Source: JBGTGG01 sp964398945
Lineage (GTDB): Bacteria; Bacteroidota; Bacteroidia; Cytophagales; Cyclobacteriaceae
Assembly: GCA_964398945.1 (NCBI GenBank)
Contig: CAYNOT010000005.1
Location: 62,001-126,000 of the forward strand
Direction: 5' to 3'
Length of the DNA: 64,000 bases
Made by a program: the position numbers and the translations under genes. The notes beneath the pieces are model-generated. The model was given only the letters and a program-made list of their open reading frames with translations, was not told the DNA's origin and did no database searches. Each line of letters begins with the position of its first letter. The stretch's first letter is position 1. Below are positions 35,801 through 43,262 of the stretch, in pieces.

Positions 35801-36149
35801 ATGCAACCGGAAATTCTTCATATCCATTAAGATCATCCCAACCTGAAAGCGCACCAGTAACAATTATTCTCCTTAAACTAGGGAATACAAGCGAACCTGC
35901 TACATTATACGAAACGAATAAGTTACGACAGGTAACAGTTGCAGGGCTAACTGTAACTATCTGTCCATTGGTATACACATCATCTGTTGCTGTAGGCGTT
36001 GCTGCTGAACCAGCAACTCCACCCGGAGTAGTTGCCCATATCGGATCATTCCAATTACCGCTGGCCGTTGCATACCTTTGACCATAGCTAACATTCGCTA
36101 ACAATAACATTCCAAGTATTATCCCAACTATATTTCTCATTCTTCTCAT
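32808..36149 (-). CDS. Large T9SS-exported adhesin-like protein
   Basis: 1113 aa; ATG at 36149 or 36140, the second giving a shorter signal peptide (MRNIVGIILGMLLLANVSYG). After a start like that of the 1634-aa protein (YATASGNWNDPIWATTPGG), residues ~100-560 are beta-helix-like repeats rich in Ser, Thr, Asn and Gly (TVNGTLQSS, LNGSLTTSN). The 'RYLSMP ... NPYPSAIDW ... GQAFWVIANG' domain lies near 610-780, then a beta-sandwich part, then a type A sorting tail (VHPNPVNDLLTIAF, GLYLVRIST). First of a four-gene set: this, the 70-aa gene (TAATG overlap), the 59-aa gene and the 1634-aa paralogue. Confidence 0.88.
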   Translation of the reverse strand: MRRMRNIVGIILGMLLLANVSYGQRYATASGNWNDPIWATTPGGVAGSAATPTATDDVYTNGQIVTVSPATVTCRNLFVSYNVAGSLVFPSLRRIIVTGALSGWDDLNGYEEFPVASVLTFAAGSSLEFTGANLSGTGYEPYVIFFWDESVPLGRVTFNFGTGNTFNTVIPLQFGAVVNISSGTLITDPGSNLYGSASTSLTVNPGASLITDDPLGPFGTITVNGTLQSSSTINSTNLTVNGTLTTVGATSLSGTFTVNTGSTVNLSGSVTANNTTLNGSLTTSNFLNTTNSFVLASGQTFSTSYNGTEGWWLTTNSPNSTTLNGTVNYSRNGVQNVAPENYTNLTISGSGVKTSTGSGLQISGDLLVSAGTFTSASGAAFDGTDAQSISGAGTVNFNGGLTVNKTGTLTLSKDISIQNGLTVSQGIVNASNQIINLSGNLANSGTLNFGTGGSLGTLNVNGPSTSVSGSSTTNFGNLSILSGTFSSAGTVNVAGDLSNGGTFNVNSVNFNGTSAQAISGTLGLTNITISDGADVTNNGIINLTGVATLTGASSFYAGTGSGSNFFRLISSNLSTTARIAPLPDPNNFTGNVTIQRFIDAPEGWRYLSMPLNTNNNVGQWRDDISVTGNFSDASTSVENPNVVSSSAASIYRWDAPTQAWSAITGNGNPTSSTTLSNSVGYSLWTYISSNQVISMTGNIVKGPKNITLSAGDNLIPNPYPSAIDWDNIRDNGGLSGANLVTNTVYVRVSDGVFASYTSGVGTGHPDGNWAGQLALGQAFWVIANGPGTISMNESSKTSSYRYVRTEDAKDYIRLRLKGNGQEDDIVVRFHEQATLDTDIEWDGVKHKNGDYSLNLERYNHINLSSYTVDESKQYAINSVPLLTCQYNLSLAVEDAPVGNYTLGFEDFDKLTLGYHIRLIDTYLEKDVKVEEGFEYAFTINEDAASWGSGRFQLAFSEPVPSITTDGNVLLSSSLKGNQWYKDGVLMVGETSDKLVVTESGAYSVKVVNGDCGLTSDEIPFLVTDIDKQYLGGIKVHPNPVNDLLTIAFPQEIIPQIRNLAIFDLQGRVVYMMDDASKIKNGELNVDFSANQSGLYLVRISTTAKAYALKVIKN

Positions 36150-36166
36150 TTATATTTTCTTATTTC

Positions 36167-36190
36167 GTGGCGGTCACGGCTAGATGCCAC
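36167..36190 (-). promoter_or_regulatory. Hairpin in leader of the T9SS gene
   Basis: On the minus strand GTGGC (36190-36186) pairs with GCCAC (36171-36167). CGTG-ACCGC-CACG inside it is an alternative, mutually exclusive stem. Lies 18 bp before ATG 36149. Role unknown. Confidence 0.3.
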
Positions 36191-36239
36191 TCAACCTCCT
36201 AAAGTAACCAAATTGAAGCAGTTAAAGCACTTTTTGGTT

Positions 36240-37340
36240 TTAATATTCTTCAAAAATAGACATAATATTCTCAATATCCCACCCTTTATTTTTAATCAAA
36301 AATGGGGGGAGGCATACCCCCGTTTCAAATAACTGGTCTGCCGTTCCGTTCAAAAATTGAATCCGGTTTTTCCCCGCCCCTTGTCGGTGCATTGGATTCC
36401 AAAGCGGACGTGCTTCCATTCCCATTCTTGCCAATAGTTCGATCATTTTTAAGGGATTGGAATCCTTCCTGATAGCCGTCACCAACCATCTGTTTGAACA
36501 GTCCCCATTCAATTCCTCTTGAAAATGATATTCCTTTGTCGCTAACACCCTTTCAATTGCTTGAAATTGAATGCGATTCCTTTGCATACGTTCCTCCAAA
36601 GACGGCAGTCGCGCCAACCCCATAGCCGCATTCAACACCCCCATCCGATAATTATACCCGATCTCCTTATGTTCATAATACGGCTTATCCTCCCGGGACT
36701 GGGTGGCCCAAAACAAGGCTTTTTGATATTCCTCTTTTGTTTTGACCAGCAAGGCACCTCCTCCGTAGGTGGTCACGATCTTGTTGTTGTTAAAGGAGAT
36801 GATGCCCACCTCCCCAACCGTGCCCATGTGCCTTCCTTTTGAAGTGGAGCCCAGTGCTTCTGCTGCATCTTCCAAAACCGGGACTTCATACTTTTTTGCA
36901 ATGGCCACCAGTTCATCGATCCGGCCGGGCATACCATACGCATAGACCACCACAATCGCTTTTGGCTTTTTTCCTTTTCCGTCAAGATCAGATAAAGCTT
37001 CTTCCAACAGTGCCGGGTCCATGCACCAGGTTTGCATCTCGCAATCGACAAACACCGGTTCGGCACCTAAATACAAAACCGGGTTTACGCTGGCGATGTA
37101 GGTGAAGGTAGGACAAATGACCAGGTCCCCCTGTCCTACCCCTAATAGTTTCAATCCTAAATGGATGGCGGAGGTTCCGCTGTTTAGGGCAACCGTATAC
37201 GGTGAACCCGTTATTTTACAAATTTCTTTTTCAAAATCATCAATAATGGCCTGGTGGTGTTTGTCTTTGTACGCATCCAGTACACCCGACAATGCTTCGG
37301 TGGGAATCGGGTTATACGACAAAGAGATTTTAAAACTCAT
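36240..37340 (-). CDS. pglE: DegT-family aminotransferase, PglE-like
   Basis: 366 aa PLP enzyme. By recall its sequence follows Campylobacter PglE closely: ALNSGTSAIHLGLKL, FIASVNPVLYLGAEPVFVDC-type strand, EDAAEALGS (157-165), SFNNNKIVTTYGGG with Schiff-base K187, NYRM, SNRWL, ARPLWNPMH, and FLNGTADQLFETGVCLPP. It would transfer an amino group from glutamate to C4 of UDP-4-keto-6-deoxy-GlcNAc. Stop and start overlap the exosortase-partner gene by 4 nt. Together with PglF (25215), PglD (38478) and PglC (39103) it completes the diNAcBac route. Confidence 0.82.
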   Translation of the reverse strand: MSFKISLSYNPIPTEALSGVLDAYKDKHHQAIIDDFEKEICKITGSPYTVALNSGTSAIHLGLKLLGVGQGDLVICPTFTYIASVNPVLYLGAEPVFVDCEMQTWCMDPALLEEALSDLDGKGKKPKAIVVVYAYGMPGRIDELVAIAKKYEVPVLEDAAEALGSTSKGRHMGTVGEVGIISFNNNKIVTTYGGGALLVKTKEEYQKALFWATQSREDKPYYEHKEIGYNYRMGVLNAAMGLARLPSLEERMQRNRIQFQAIERVLATKEYHFQEELNGDCSNRWLVTAIRKDSNPLKMIELLARMGMEARPLWNPMHRQGAGKNRIQFLNGTADQLFETGVCLPPFLIKNKGWDIENIMSIFEEY

Positions 37341-37789
37341 GCAGCCTTACCAGTATAGCGTTGATAAAAAAAACCAACCATCAAAAGTAACATTAACGTG
37401 GGATTTACAATAAGCCGGTGGATCTGTGAAAGCAACGGTGAAGAAATTTCACTGTCCCCTTCCAGCGATAATTTAATCCCAAAGTAAACCGGAAGGATTA
37501 CTAATACCTCCAGCAGTAAAACATAAAACGCAATTTGCAAATATTTCTTTTCCTGAAAGATTGCCCAGATGATGGCAAAGCAACATATATCATTCAGCAC
37601 CAACCGAATGGTTTTGTTGATTATAAAAATTGTATTGGGGTGCGGGGAAAAACCTGCCAACAGAAACCCGGCCAGGTTAATACGTTGAAAAACGTATATC
37701 AGGAACAAAGCGATAATCGAAAGGCAAACTACTGCCCAGCGTTTTGCACCGATTTTGGAGTGGCTACTTTCATGACCCATATCCACCAA
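37337..37789 (-). CDS. Exosortase-system-associated membrane protein (XrtF partner-like)
   Basis: 150 aa, four or so hydrophobic segments: residues ~17-32 (AVVCLSIIALFLIYVF), ~50-75, ~85-105 and ~130-145. The middle has a FIINKTIRLVLNDICCFAII stretch that resembles the small protein normally encoded beside XrtF (flavo_near_exo, TIGR04127 as I remember it). Its 5' end overlaps the exosortase gene by 61 nt or, from the internal ATG 37780, by 52 nt; no later ATG is usable. Such partner proteins are found only with the exosortase and are thought to assist it. The call rests on position, size and topology more than on firm motifs. Confidence 0.65.
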   Translation of the reverse strand: MVDMGHESSHSKIGAKRWAVVCLSIIALFLIYVFQRINLAGFLLAGFSPHPNTIFIINKTIRLVLNDICCFAIIWAIFQEKKYLQIAFYVLLLEVLVILPVYFGIKLSLEGDSEISSPLLSQIHRLIVNPTLMLLLMVGFFYQRYTGKAA

Positions 37790-38271
37790 AGTAAGAAAAC
37801 AATGGCATAAATAAAGGCCGTAAAAATATATTTATGAAAGTAGTAAAAAAGCCGGGGATTGTGTTGCGCGCTTACAAACAACAATCCAATGCGGATCAAA
37901 TTAAAAAAATGGATGACCACTGATCCTAACGGGATAAACCAGGCCATCGCTTTTACAGTACCTTTGAACGCAAAAATAAAGGCAACGAAGACAATCATCA
38001 CATTGACGCCATTGCAACCTTCATAAAAATTCACAACGGTGTTGTGTCCCTTTTGCAGTTGCATGGTGGGGCGGTCAACACCCGGAGCAGAAGTGACCCC
38101 GCTATCAAACATGGAAATAAATTGCACTGATTGTTTCCCGACCCAAAGCGTAATCTTATCTGCTTGCCCTCCGAAGGATTCGATGTACAGGCCATAAACA
38201 ATATTGCCAACGAAATAAATGGCAAGGAAAACAAATAAAAAACGAATGGCGGGTTTAAATTCTTTCCACAT
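37729..38271 (-). CDS. XrtF-like exosortase family protein
   Basis: 180 aa from ATG 38271; ATG 38295 would add 8 residues. Integral membrane, with about five helices. The exosortase/archaeosortase catalytic triad is visible: Cys in NFYEGCNGVNV (C86), Arg in FFNLIRIGLLF (R127), His in YYFHKYIF (H146). EGCNG, followed by an Ala/Phe-rich helix, is the family's signature. Size and a small membrane partner gene next door are those of XrtF. It cuts substrates with a C-terminal sorting motif and transfers them; the best candidates in this window are the two micro-proteins at 32371 and 32596. It lies between pglD and pglE. Confidence 0.85.
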   Translation of the reverse strand: MWKEFKPAIRFLFVFLAIYFVGNIVYGLYIESFGGQADKITLWVGKQSVQFISMFDSGVTSAPGVDRPTMQLQKGHNTVVNFYEGCNGVNVMIVFVAFIFAFKGTVKAMAWFIPLGSVVIHFFNLIRIGLLFVSAQHNPRLFYYFHKYIFTAFIYAIVFLLWWIWVMKVATPKSVQNAGQ

Positions 38272-38477
38272 ATTATCCCGGGTTATAATTCGCAAACATA
38301 TTTATTACAAATATGCTCCCGGGCCGCATGGCCCCGTATACCCATCCAGCACTGTGCCCAATCCGCACTTGCCCATGCCAGGCCGAAGATTGGCCAAGGT
38401 GCAGTCTGAGTATACTGAAAAAGTTCATGATCCAAATAGTTAGTAGGGTTTAGCGGTAAGATTACAAACTAACATAC
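38272..38477 (-). other. Intergenic space before the exosortase
   Basis: A GC-rich stretch with a GGGCC-GCAT-GGCCC hairpin at about 38324-38337. It also contains a 51-codon minus-strand ORF (38428-38273, MNFFSILRLHLGQSSAWHGQ onward) whose TAA lies one base before the exosortase ATG 38271. The ORF resembles nothing known and could be chance. Confidence 0.35.
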
Positions 38478-39116
38478 TTATTTGATTTTTCGTGCAGGTA
38501 CGCCCGCGATTACCCCACCTTCAAAAGATTTCGTAACAACAGATCCAGCGCCAACTTTTGAATCTTTCCCAATCGAAATCCCTTGTATAAATTTTACGCC
38601 AGTGCCTACATAACAACCTTCCGCCAATACCACTCTCCCTGAAATGGAGCAGCCCGGCATGATCGAACAGAAACTTCCAGCACGCACATCATGGCCAATC
38701 GTTGTGCTTAGGTTTACAATAACAAAATCCCCCAGGACAATCCCTGTGGTCAGGATACATCCTGCTGTGATGATGGTGCCGTCACCAAAATAATTCGTGA
38801 CGCTTCCTATTTGTGCTGTCGGATGCACCAGCACCGGAAAACCAATATGCCGGTTGCTGATAGCGGTAACGATTTCTTTTCTGACCGTGGGCTCAGCGAT
38901 TGCAATCGCCAGGCAAATGGGTTCTTCAATGCTATTGATTTCATTTAAGCCTCCAAGGACCGGAAGTCCATCAAGGGTTTCCCCAACTTTTTTTCCGTTA
39001 TCATAAAACCCGATAATGTCCCATTCGTCCTCCACCTTATTCATTTGATAAAGCATGAGTGCTACCTCGCGCCCAAAACCCCCCGCTCCGTAAATGGCAA
39101 TCTTACGCTTCTTCAT
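38478..39116 (-). CDS. pglD: Sugar N-acetyltransferase, PglD/NeuD type
   Basis: 212 aa from ATG 39116, giving MKKRKIAIYGAGGFGREVAL; a longer frame to 39218 overlaps the previous gene and has no family features. N-terminal UDP-sugar-binding Rossmann-like part with YGAGGFGRE and PVLGGLNEINSIEEP; C-terminal left-handed beta-helix with hexapeptide turns and TTIGHDVRAG, whose His is the likely general base; ends with GVIAGVPARKI. Acetylates the 4-amino group of UDP-4-amino-sugar, giving UDP-diNAcBac. Overlaps the PglC-like gene by 14 nt. Confidence 0.82.
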   Translation of the reverse strand: MKKRKIAIYGAGGFGREVALMLYQMNKVEDEWDIIGFYDNGKKVGETLDGLPVLGGLNEINSIEEPICLAIAIAEPTVRKEIVTAISNRHIGFPVLVHPTAQIGSVTNYFGDGTIITAGCILTTGIVLGDFVIVNLSTTIGHDVRAGSFCSIMPGCSISGRVVLAEGCYVGTGVKFIQGISIGKDSKVGAGSVVTKSFEGGVIAGVPARKIK

Positions 39117-39696
39117 TGCCGGTAAATGGTTGTTCGTGTAATGAAATGTCTTTCTTAAAGGATAAAAGTAGTTGAATCGTTTTGAATATGATCTTTGCGT
39201 CCAACAAGAATGACACATGCTTTAAGTAATAATTGTCCAGTTCGAATTTCTCCCTCCACGAAATAGCATTGCGTCCATTGACTTGTGCCCATCCGGTGAT
39301 ACCGGGTTTGACAAGATGGCGTTGCTTTTGTTCAGCATTCATTAAAGGTAAATATTCCACCGGCAAGGGCCGTGGCCCAATCAGTGACATTTCCCCTTTC
39401 AAGACATTGATCAATTGGGGTAGTTCATCCAGTGAAGTAGCGCGCAGAAAATCCCCAAACCAGAAGCGTCTTTCTTGCAAAGTATTACCATGAGGTTTTA
39501 GAGTCCTGAATTTAAGGAGTTTGAAAGGTATTCCGTTTTTTCCGGTTCGCTGTTGCGTGAAGAATACAGGGAACGAAAAAGCAATACTATAACAGAGAAC
39601 TACAGTAACGAAAATCCACGAAAGGAAAATTGAAAAAGTAATGGAGCCAACAATATCCAACGCTGACTTGAAAATTTTTAAGTAATTCCTGCTCAC
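39103..39696 (-). CDS. pglC: Initiating phosphoglycosyltransferase, PglC-like
   Basis: 197 aa monotopic phosphoglycosyltransferase. One N-terminal re-entrant hydrophobic helix (~12-42), then the FFTQQRTGKNGIPFKLLKFRTL segment shared by all members, the catalytic Asp-Glu pair SLDELPQL (D90, E91), and MSLIGPRPLPVEYLPL. GITGWAQVNGRNAISWREKF in this exact form is typical of Campylobacter PglC. It moves the diNAcBac phosphate onto undecaprenyl phosphate in the inner membrane, starting glycan assembly. Tandem with a second, different enzyme of the same family (4-nt overlap). Confidence 0.85.
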   Translation of the reverse strand: MSRNYLKIFKSALDIVGSITFSIFLSWIFVTVVLCYSIAFSFPVFFTQQRTGKNGIPFKLLKFRTLKPHGNTLQERRFWFGDFLRATSLDELPQLINVLKGEMSLIGPRPLPVEYLPLMNAEQKQRHLVKPGITGWAQVNGRNAISWREKFELDNYYLKHVSFLLDAKIIFKTIQLLLSFKKDISLHEQPFTGNEEA

Positions 39697-40283
39697 CTAA
39701 AAATATAAAATAATGTTCTGAATATGATTTTGATATCAAGTCCAAAAGATTGCTGCTGGATGTAAAGCAGGTTCAAGCGCAGCTTTTCCGGCATAATTTC
39801 CTTTATATAAAAATCTATGGGATCAGGTTTTCCCTCCAGCAACTCATTTTCATTCCGGTATTCAATAGAGGCAAGATCGGTAATTCCCGGACGGACAGCG
39901 AGCACTTTAATTTGGGCTTCACTATACAAGTCCACAAATTTCTTAACTTCCGGACGTGGCCCCACCAAACTCATGTCCCCTTTCAGTACATTGATCAACT
40001 GTGGCAACTCGTCTAGTTTGAACTTCCGCAAGTAGAAACCAACCCGTGTTATCCGTGCATCCCTTGCACCAACCGTAATGGCATTTCCTTTGTCAGCACC
40101 GATGGCCATCGTGCGGAATTTGAAAAGTTTAAATACTTTTTGATCCTTGCCGATTCGTTCCTGTAAATAAAAAACTGGGCCGGGGGAATTAAGTTTGATT
40201 GCCAGGGCAATTGCTAAAAAGAAGGGGACTAATATGATTAGTCCCAAAAAAGAAAATAGTATATCAAAAAAACGCTTAACCAT
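39693..40283 (-). CDS. Second phosphoglycosyltransferase (sugar transferase)
   Basis: 196 aa, same family and length as the PglC-like neighbour: N-terminal hydrophobic segment (~5-30), VFYLQERIGKDQKVFKLFKF, KLDELPQL (D91, E92), KGDMSLVGPRP. It lacks the EYLPL and NGRNAISW signature of PglC and has GITDLASIEYRNENELLE instead, so its sugar donor probably differs. Likely starts the main repeat-unit polysaccharide, while the neighbour makes the diNAcBac-linked glycan. The two share an overlap and may have arisen by duplication long ago. Confidence 0.83.
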   Translation of the reverse strand: MVKRFFDILFSFLGLIILVPFFLAIALAIKLNSPGPVFYLQERIGKDQKVFKLFKFRTMAIGADKGNAITVGARDARITRVGFYLRKFKLDELPQLINVLKGDMSLVGPRPEVKKFVDLYSEAQIKVLAVRPGITDLASIEYRNENELLEGKPDPIDFYIKEIMPEKLRLNLLYIQQQSFGLDIKIIFRTLFYIFR

Positions 40284-41496
40284 TTATTGTTGATTCATAC
40301 CCTTCTTGTATCGCTGCAACAATGAACTCGATTTTATTTATATCCAACTCCGGATAAATTGGCAAGGAAATTTCGCGTGAATAATTATCAAAAGCACTCG
40401 GAAAATTATCAATAGAGTATCCGCGTTCTTTAAATATTGTGAAAAGCGGAAGTGGCTGAAAGTGAACATTGACCGACACGCCCCTTTCCGTTATCAGGTT
40501 GATCATCTGATCGCGTTGTGCTTCTGAAATCCCCTTTACACGCAACGCAAATAAATGATAAGAGGACTTTCTTTCCACAGAATCTAACGGTGGTAGTTCC
40601 ACCCAACTGAATTTAGAAAGCAGGGAAACATACTCATTAAATACGCGCCTACGTTCAACCAGTATCTGTGAAGTGTACTTCCGAAGTTGCGCCAACCCTA
40701 TGGCCGCACAAACATCCGGCATGTTCATCTTAAAACCGGGATAGACGATATCGTATTTCCATCCCGCTCCATTTGTTTTTGCAAGCGCGTCTTTCGTTTG
40801 CCCGTTTAACGACCAAAGTTTTAATGTCTTATAAACTTCTTCATGGTTAAACTGGCTTTCCGGAAGGTTGATGCAAATCGCGCCCCCTTCGGCTGTCGTA
40901 ATATTCTTTACTGCATGGAACGAGAAAACTGTAATATCTGCCAACCGCCCGGTAGGGTTTCCTTTATAAGCCGCACCAATGGAATGTGCTGCATCCGCAA
41001 GCACTAAAATCCTGTCAAGTTTCTTTTGGTGTTCCCCTTCTGCTTTAAATTTGTTTTTAATTGAGGGGTCATTTACCACTGAATAAATTGCATCATAGTC
41101 GCACGGCCATCCGGCAATGTCCACAGGTATAATTGCTTTGGTTCGCTCCGTAATCTTATCTGCGATTAAATCAGCTTTGATGTTAAAGTCATTATCACAA
41201 TCGATCATCACGGGTGTGGCACCCAGGTGCATAACAGCAAGTGCTGTGGCCGCATACGTATACGCAGGAATAATTACTTCATCACCGCGCTTTACACCGT
41301 ACCAGTGCAATACTAGCATCAGTGCGGATGTTGCAGAATTGCAGCAAGCCACCCGTTTGATTCCCACTTCTTCAGCCACTAATTTTTCCAATGCCAATAC
41401 TTTTGGCCCCGAAGTAATCCAGCCGCTTTCGAGTGCTTCCAGCACTTCGCGTTTGATGTCGTCATCGATGTAGGGTGGGGAGAAGGGGATTTTCAT
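40276..41496 (-). CDS. DegT/DnrJ/EryC1-family sugar aminotransferase
   Basis: 406 aa PLP enzyme. Fold-type I signatures: CCNSATSALML, AYTYAATALAVMHLGATPV, LADAAHSIG, SFHAVKNITTAEGGA with Schiff-base K197, and HLFALRVKG near the end. Longer than PglE (366 aa) because of an insert near residues 140-165. Places an amino group on an NDP-keto sugar; the substrate is not clear from sequence. Overlaps the next gene by 8 nt and the wecB-like gene by 4 nt. Confidence 0.87.
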   Translation of the reverse strand: MKIPFSPPYIDDDIKREVLEALESGWITSGPKVLALEKLVAEEVGIKRVACCNSATSALMLVLHWYGVKRGDEVIIPAYTYAATALAVMHLGATPVMIDCDNDFNIKADLIADKITERTKAIIPVDIAGWPCDYDAIYSVVNDPSIKNKFKAEGEHQKKLDRILVLADAAHSIGAAYKGNPTGRLADITVFSFHAVKNITTAEGGAICINLPESQFNHEEVYKTLKLWSLNGQTKDALAKTNGAGWKYDIVYPGFKMNMPDVCAAIGLAQLRKYTSQILVERRRVFNEYVSLLSKFSWVELPPLDSVERKSSYHLFALRVKGISEAQRDQMINLITERGVSVNVHFQPLPLFTIFKERGYSIDNFPSAFDNYSREISLPIYPELDINKIEFIVAAIQEGYESTING

Positions 41497-42587
41497 TTGT
41501 AGATTTGGACTATCTTTTCAACTATTCTTTCAGATGTTTTTCCATCCCATAATTCTGGAATATCTCCATATTTCCAGTCACCTTTAGTTAATTTGTTGAT
41601 CATGCTTGGAATCTGATCGAAGGCATCACCAATCAAAACATTTGTTCCTATTTCAACTGTCTCTGGTCTTTCTGTGGTTGTTCTGAGCGTAATACAAGGT
41701 TTATGCAAATAAGTTGTCTCTTCCTGAATTCCTCCGCTATCAGTAACGACACCCATGGAGTTATTAATTAAAAATAAAAATTCAAGATAACCTAGTGGAC
41801 CGCAAGTATAAAAAGTGGAGGGTAAGTTTATTTCAGTCAACATCTTCTGCGTTCTTGGGTGAACAGGAAAAACAATTGGGGTCTCCTTCGCTCCTTGTTG
41901 CAAAAGTCTAATGATTTTTTCCAAGCTTTCACGATCATCAACATTCGAAGGTCTATGTAAAGTAAGCAAAAGATATTGTCGATCTTTTAACTTATAATCA
42001 TCAAAAATCGCTGGCTGACGAAACCGACTGTGTTGTGATACCAAAGTGTCAATCATGGTATTACCAACCCAAAATATTTTATGGGGATCTACACCTTCCT
42101 TGACAAGATTCTCGCCAGCATGAGGAGTAGTTGTGAAATAATAATCAGCAATGGAATCTGTTACTAATCTATTAATCTCTTCCGGCATAGTCCGATCACC
42201 TGACCGAATACCAGCCTCCACATGAGCGACATCAATATTTAACTTTTTGGCTACAATAGAACACGCTAGCGTTGAGTTAACATCACCCACTACAATTACC
42301 AAATTAGGTCGATTACTTAAAAGTTCTTTTTCAAAACTTATCATTATTGACGCTGTCTGCTCTGCCTGGCTTCCTGATCCAGCCTGTAGGTTGGCATGTG
42401 GTTCAGGTATCCCCAGATCCCTAAAAAAAGATTGGCTCATAGCATCATCGTAGTGTTGCCCCGTATGAATTAATCGATACTCAATTGTAGTGACTCTACT
42501 TTTATACTGGTCAATCGCCTTTACTAAGGGAGCAATCTTAATAAAGTTTGGTCGTGCCCCCGCAACGATCGTTAATTTAATATTCAT
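41493..42587 (-). CDS. wecB: UDP-N-acetylglucosamine 2-epimerase (non-hydrolysing)
   Basis: 364 aa GT-B-fold epimerase converting UDP-GlcNAc to UDP-ManNAc. The start VAGARPNFIKIAPLVKAI carries the family's RPN motif. HTGQHYD, VVGDVNSTLA, HVEAGIRSGDRTMPEEINR and SGGIQEE are conserved substrate and active-site segments. Related FnlC-type enzymes epimerise fucosamine precursors, and the neighbouring WbuB-like glycosyltransferase would fit that as well, so the exact substrate is open. Overlaps the aminotransferase gene by 4 nt. Confidence 0.9.
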   Translation of the reverse strand: MNIKLTIVAGARPNFIKIAPLVKAIDQYKSRVTTIEYRLIHTGQHYDDAMSQSFFRDLGIPEPHANLQAGSGSQAEQTASIMISFEKELLSNRPNLVIVVGDVNSTLACSIVAKKLNIDVAHVEAGIRSGDRTMPEEINRLVTDSIADYYFTTTPHAGENLVKEGVDPHKIFWVGNTMIDTLVSQHSRFRQPAIFDDYKLKDRQYLLLTLHRPSNVDDRESLEKIIRLLQQGAKETPIVFPVHPRTQKMLTEINLPSTFYTCGPLGYLEFLFLINNSMGVVTDSGGIQEETTYLHKPCITLRTTTERPETVEIGTNVLIGDAFDQIPSMINKLTKGDWKYGDIPELWDGKTSERIVEKIVQIYK

Positions 42588-42626
42588 TCCTCTGTTCTAT
42601 ATTTCATGACATTAAAAAAACAAGCA

Positions 42627-43262
42627 TCATATTAATTTTTCCATTGATGTGGATTTCCCGTTAATCTCCGAAACGCTCCAACCATTTCGCTGATAAGCAG
42701 CAATAGCTTGATTGTTATCAGACAAAACTGATAAAATCATTCGCTTTAGTCCCTTGCTTTTTGCAATGACTTCAAATTCTTGAAGCAGTAATGATCCATA
42801 GCCTTTGCCCTGAGATTTGGGGTCAACACCAATTACTACGAGACCCACATAGGGTTCGAAAATAGGTTTGGCTTCTTTATTCTTATTCTTGTTAGTTAGA
42901 AAACGGGTCTTCAGATTTTTTAAAATAAAGGGAAATTTTGCTCTAACCTCCTTATGAAATATAAGCCAAGGTCTTAATAAGAATGATTTCACTGCTGAAT
43001 TAAAGCTATATTGGGCCATACTTGAAGCTGAGCCTTCACCCCAGATAGTTTTCACCATTCCGCCACAATATCCTACGCATTTACTCTCTTCATTTATAAA
43101 AATCAAAAATGTATGATCATTAGATAAATACCACTGCAACATTTTACCAACATACGATAGACCAAGTGCTGAAGATAAAGATGCAGGAAAGGCTGCACGA
43201 TGACACCGAGCAATCTCTTCAATGTTTTTTTCTGATGCTGTTCTAATTTCTACCAATGCCAT
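42627..43262 (-). CDS. GNAT-family acetyltransferase
   Basis: 211 aa. The acetyl-CoA site is VIGVDPKSQGKGYGSLLLQE (motif A, Q/RxxGxG/A) near residues 143-162, followed by LSVLSDNNQAIAAYQRNGW (motif B), near 175-197. An extra helical segment with basic residues (~85-130) separates the N-terminal and catalytic parts. In this setting it may acetylate an amino sugar; alternatives such as protein acetylation cannot be excluded. Its start overlaps the GT4 gene end by 20 nt. Confidence 0.8.
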   Translation of the reverse strand: MALVEIRTASEKNIEEIARCHRAAFPASLSSALGLSYVGKMLQWYLSNDHTFLIFINEESKCVGYCGGMVKTIWGEGSASSMAQYSFNSAVKSFLLRPWLIFHKEVRAKFPFILKNLKTRFLTNKNKNKEAKPIFEPYVGLVVIGVDPKSQGKGYGSLLLQEFEVIAKSKGLKRMILSVLSDNNQAIAAYQRNGWSVSEINGKSTSMEKLI

